Below, piece by piece: positions 7,545-8,456 of a DNA stretch of 8,456 bases (position 1 is its first letter; each line of letters opens with the position of its first letter). Location: positions 1 to 8,456 of the forward strand of contig MAXT01000176.1 of NCBI GenBank assembly GCA_001751225.1. Reading direction: 5' to 3'. Made by a program: the position numbers and the translations under genes. This DNA comes from Desulfuromonadales bacterium C00003107 (GTDB lineage: Bacteria; Desulfobacterota; Desulfuromonadia; Desulfuromonadales; Syntrophotaleaceae). Under the pieces are notes generated by a model that ran no database searches, had not been told where the DNA came from, and saw only the letters and a program-made list of their open reading frames with translations.

Positions 7545-7606
7545 GAAGAACCATCGGACGGCCCTGAGTGGAAAGGCGGGTGAGGTTTCCTTGCCGCAAG
7601 TTTAGG

Positions 7607-8341
7607 TTAGCTCGGGGCCTGGATCTTGGGCTGTGGGTCGTTGTCGTGGGAGATATGTTCCCACACCGCCAACAGGTCGGGCAGGCTCAGGGACAGAAAC
7701 TGTAGCCCCATGCCGGAGGGCATGCCGGGGTTGATCGGTTGCTGCTCCGTATTGATCCAGGCTACAAAGGCTTTGCAGACGATAGGTTGGGCGACATTGG
7801 GCAGACTGAATTCAAGAAACAGCTCCTGGTCCGTCGGGTAGGGCTCGTCCGTTTCGATGAACACACCACCGGAGCTGAGGTTGACGGAAAAAGCGTGAAA
7901 CAGGTTTCGTGAATCGACACCGTAACGAACGATGAGCCGAGTCGGAACCCGGGGAAAAGAGCGATAGGCCAGGCCAAGAATGCGGCGCGAGGTGGCCAGC
8001 AGTAGATGGTTGCTCAGAGGTTTGAAGATTACGTCGGTGCATTTGACCTTTAGGCAGCGGGCCAGATCTTCTCTACGCTGACTATCGATGACCAGAATGA
8101 CCGGCGTGGCCTGCAAGGTCAAATCGTCGCGGATCATTTCGCAACAGGCATCCCCGGCCAAGCTGGCGCTGTAAAGGTCAAGAAACACCAGGTCCGGGCG
8201 TTCTTTTTCGATCAAGTCCCAGGCGTGTTGGCCGTCGCGGGCGATGAGAATCTCGAATCCTTCTCGACTGGCAAAATCATCATCAAGGTCGAGTGAAGGG
8301 ATGATCTCTGCAGAGATAAGGATCTTGGGGTTGCCAGCCAT
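7607..8341 (-). CDS. response-regulator receiver (degenerate) - PilZ domain protein
   Basis: This is a 244-residue cytoplasmic protein with an N-terminal CheY-like receiver (about residues 5-122) and a C-terminal PilZ domain (about 127-232), expected to bind c-di-GMP. The receiver keeps the phospho-acceptor position Asp55 (LVFLD) and the conserved Lys107 (FKP). The usual acidic pair after strand 1 is Ala-Glu (KILISAE) instead of Asp-Asp, and the switch Thr/Ser position is Ile85 or Asp86. Phosphorylation may therefore be weak or absent. The PilZ domain has both ligand motifs: RxxxR (Arg131-Arg135, RVPTR) and NxSxxG (Asn154, Ser156, Gly159). The start at 8341 is chosen over an in-frame ATG at 8362 because AAGGAG (8349-8354) lies seven bases before it and would fall inside the longer frame. 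A sigma70 promoter lies just upstream. It may regulate motility, pili or exopolysaccharide, but no target is shown. Confidence 0.9.
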   Translation of the reverse strand: MAGNPKILISAEIIPSLDLDDDFASREGFEILIARDGQHAWDLIEKERPDLVFLDLYSASLAGDACCEMIRDDLTLQATPVILVIDSQRREDLARCLKVKCTDVIFKPLSNHLLLATSRRILGLAYRSFPRVPTRLIVRYGVDSRNLFHAFSVNLSSGGVFIETDEPYPTDQELFLEFSLPNVAQPIVCKAFVAWINTEQQPINPGMPSGMGLQFLSLSLPDLLAVWEHISHDNDPQPKIQAPS

Positions 8342-8348
8342 GAAGTGT

Positions 8349-8354
8349 CTCCTT
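8349..8354 (-). promoter_or_regulatory. ribosome binding site deciding the PilZ gene start
   Basis: The complement reads AAGGAG seven bases before the ATG ending at 8341. This fixes the start at the second in-frame ATG rather than the upstream one at 8362. Confidence 0.75.
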
Positions 8355-8403
8355 GGGGCCACGATGATGCCGGGAAAATGGATCTGTTGCTTAATTGCGG
8401 GTA

Positions 8404-8432
8404 ATTATAACTGCTAATTCGTTCAAGGCCAA
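8404..8432 (-). promoter_or_regulatory. putative sigma70 promoter of the PilZ gene
   Basis: On the minus strand TTGGCC (8432-8427, four of six matches to the -35 consensus) is followed by exactly 17 bases and a perfect TATAAT (8409-8404). Transcription would begin near 8397, giving a leader of about 56 bases before the ATG at 8341. The TTGGCC box is part of a short direct repeat (GCCAA at 8428-8432 and 8440-8444 on the plus strand, 12 bases apart) that could be a regulator site or a sigma54-like element. Confidence 0.65.
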
Positions 8433-8456
8433 GTTTTTTGCCAATCTTTCAGGGCC

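Noticed and set aside
7369..7605. Plus-strand 78-codon frame opposite the membrane-protein gene
   Set aside because: It is mostly antisense to the supported minus-strand gene and has no recognisable protein features.

Overview
This window carries mostly housekeeping genes of a Gram-negative bacterium. The gene mix suggests a member of the Desulfuromonadia/Geobacter-like group (former Deltaproteobacteria): a LolA-type periplasmic chaperone, a YajQ-family protein, RimO, a paired multidrug-type ABC exporter, and a PilZ protein with a degenerate receiver domain. GC content is moderately high. The taxonomic call is an inference from gene content and protein style. No rRNA, tRNA, insertion sequence, CRISPR array or phage signature was seen.

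Plus strand, 1-6471. lolA (128-889) stands first and appears to form its own unit. A 160-base gap follows, holding a possible weak terminator and a plausible sigma70 promoter with an extended -10 box. After it, four genes are packed head to tail: yajQ (1050-1535), rimO (about 1581-2942), and two ABC exporter half-transporters (2981-4711 and 4708-6471) that overlap by four bases. The gaps of 45 and 38 bases and the final overlap suggest one transcript. It would encode a c-di-GMP/nucleotide-binding protein, the ribosomal protein S12 methylthiotransferase, and a heterodimeric exporter.

The two exporter subunits are clearly asymmetric. The first has Asp in place of the catalytic Walker B Glu and Ala in place of the switch His, but keeps a perfect LSGGQ. 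The second keeps the catalytic Glu and His, but has LSAGE as its signature. Together they should form one working ATPase site and one degenerate site, as in MdlAB, TM287/288 and BmrCD type heterodimers.

Minus strand, 8456-6559. A promoter with a perfect TATAAT lies near the right edge and reads into a receiver-PilZ protein (8341-7607). Downstream are an unrecognised three-helix membrane protein with a pilin-like periplasmic segment (7511-6948) and a small basic protein of unknown function (6867-6559). The three are co-oriented with gaps of 80-95 bases and may be co-transcribed. They converge on the exporter operon across an 87-base junction with no obvious U-tailed terminator.

Most of the window is conventional. 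The parts that deserve a second look are the right-hand minus-strand trio, which combines a c-di-GMP receptor, a pilin-like membrane protein and an orphan small protein, and the extent of degeneration in the first exporter subunit. No clearly new biological system was found.
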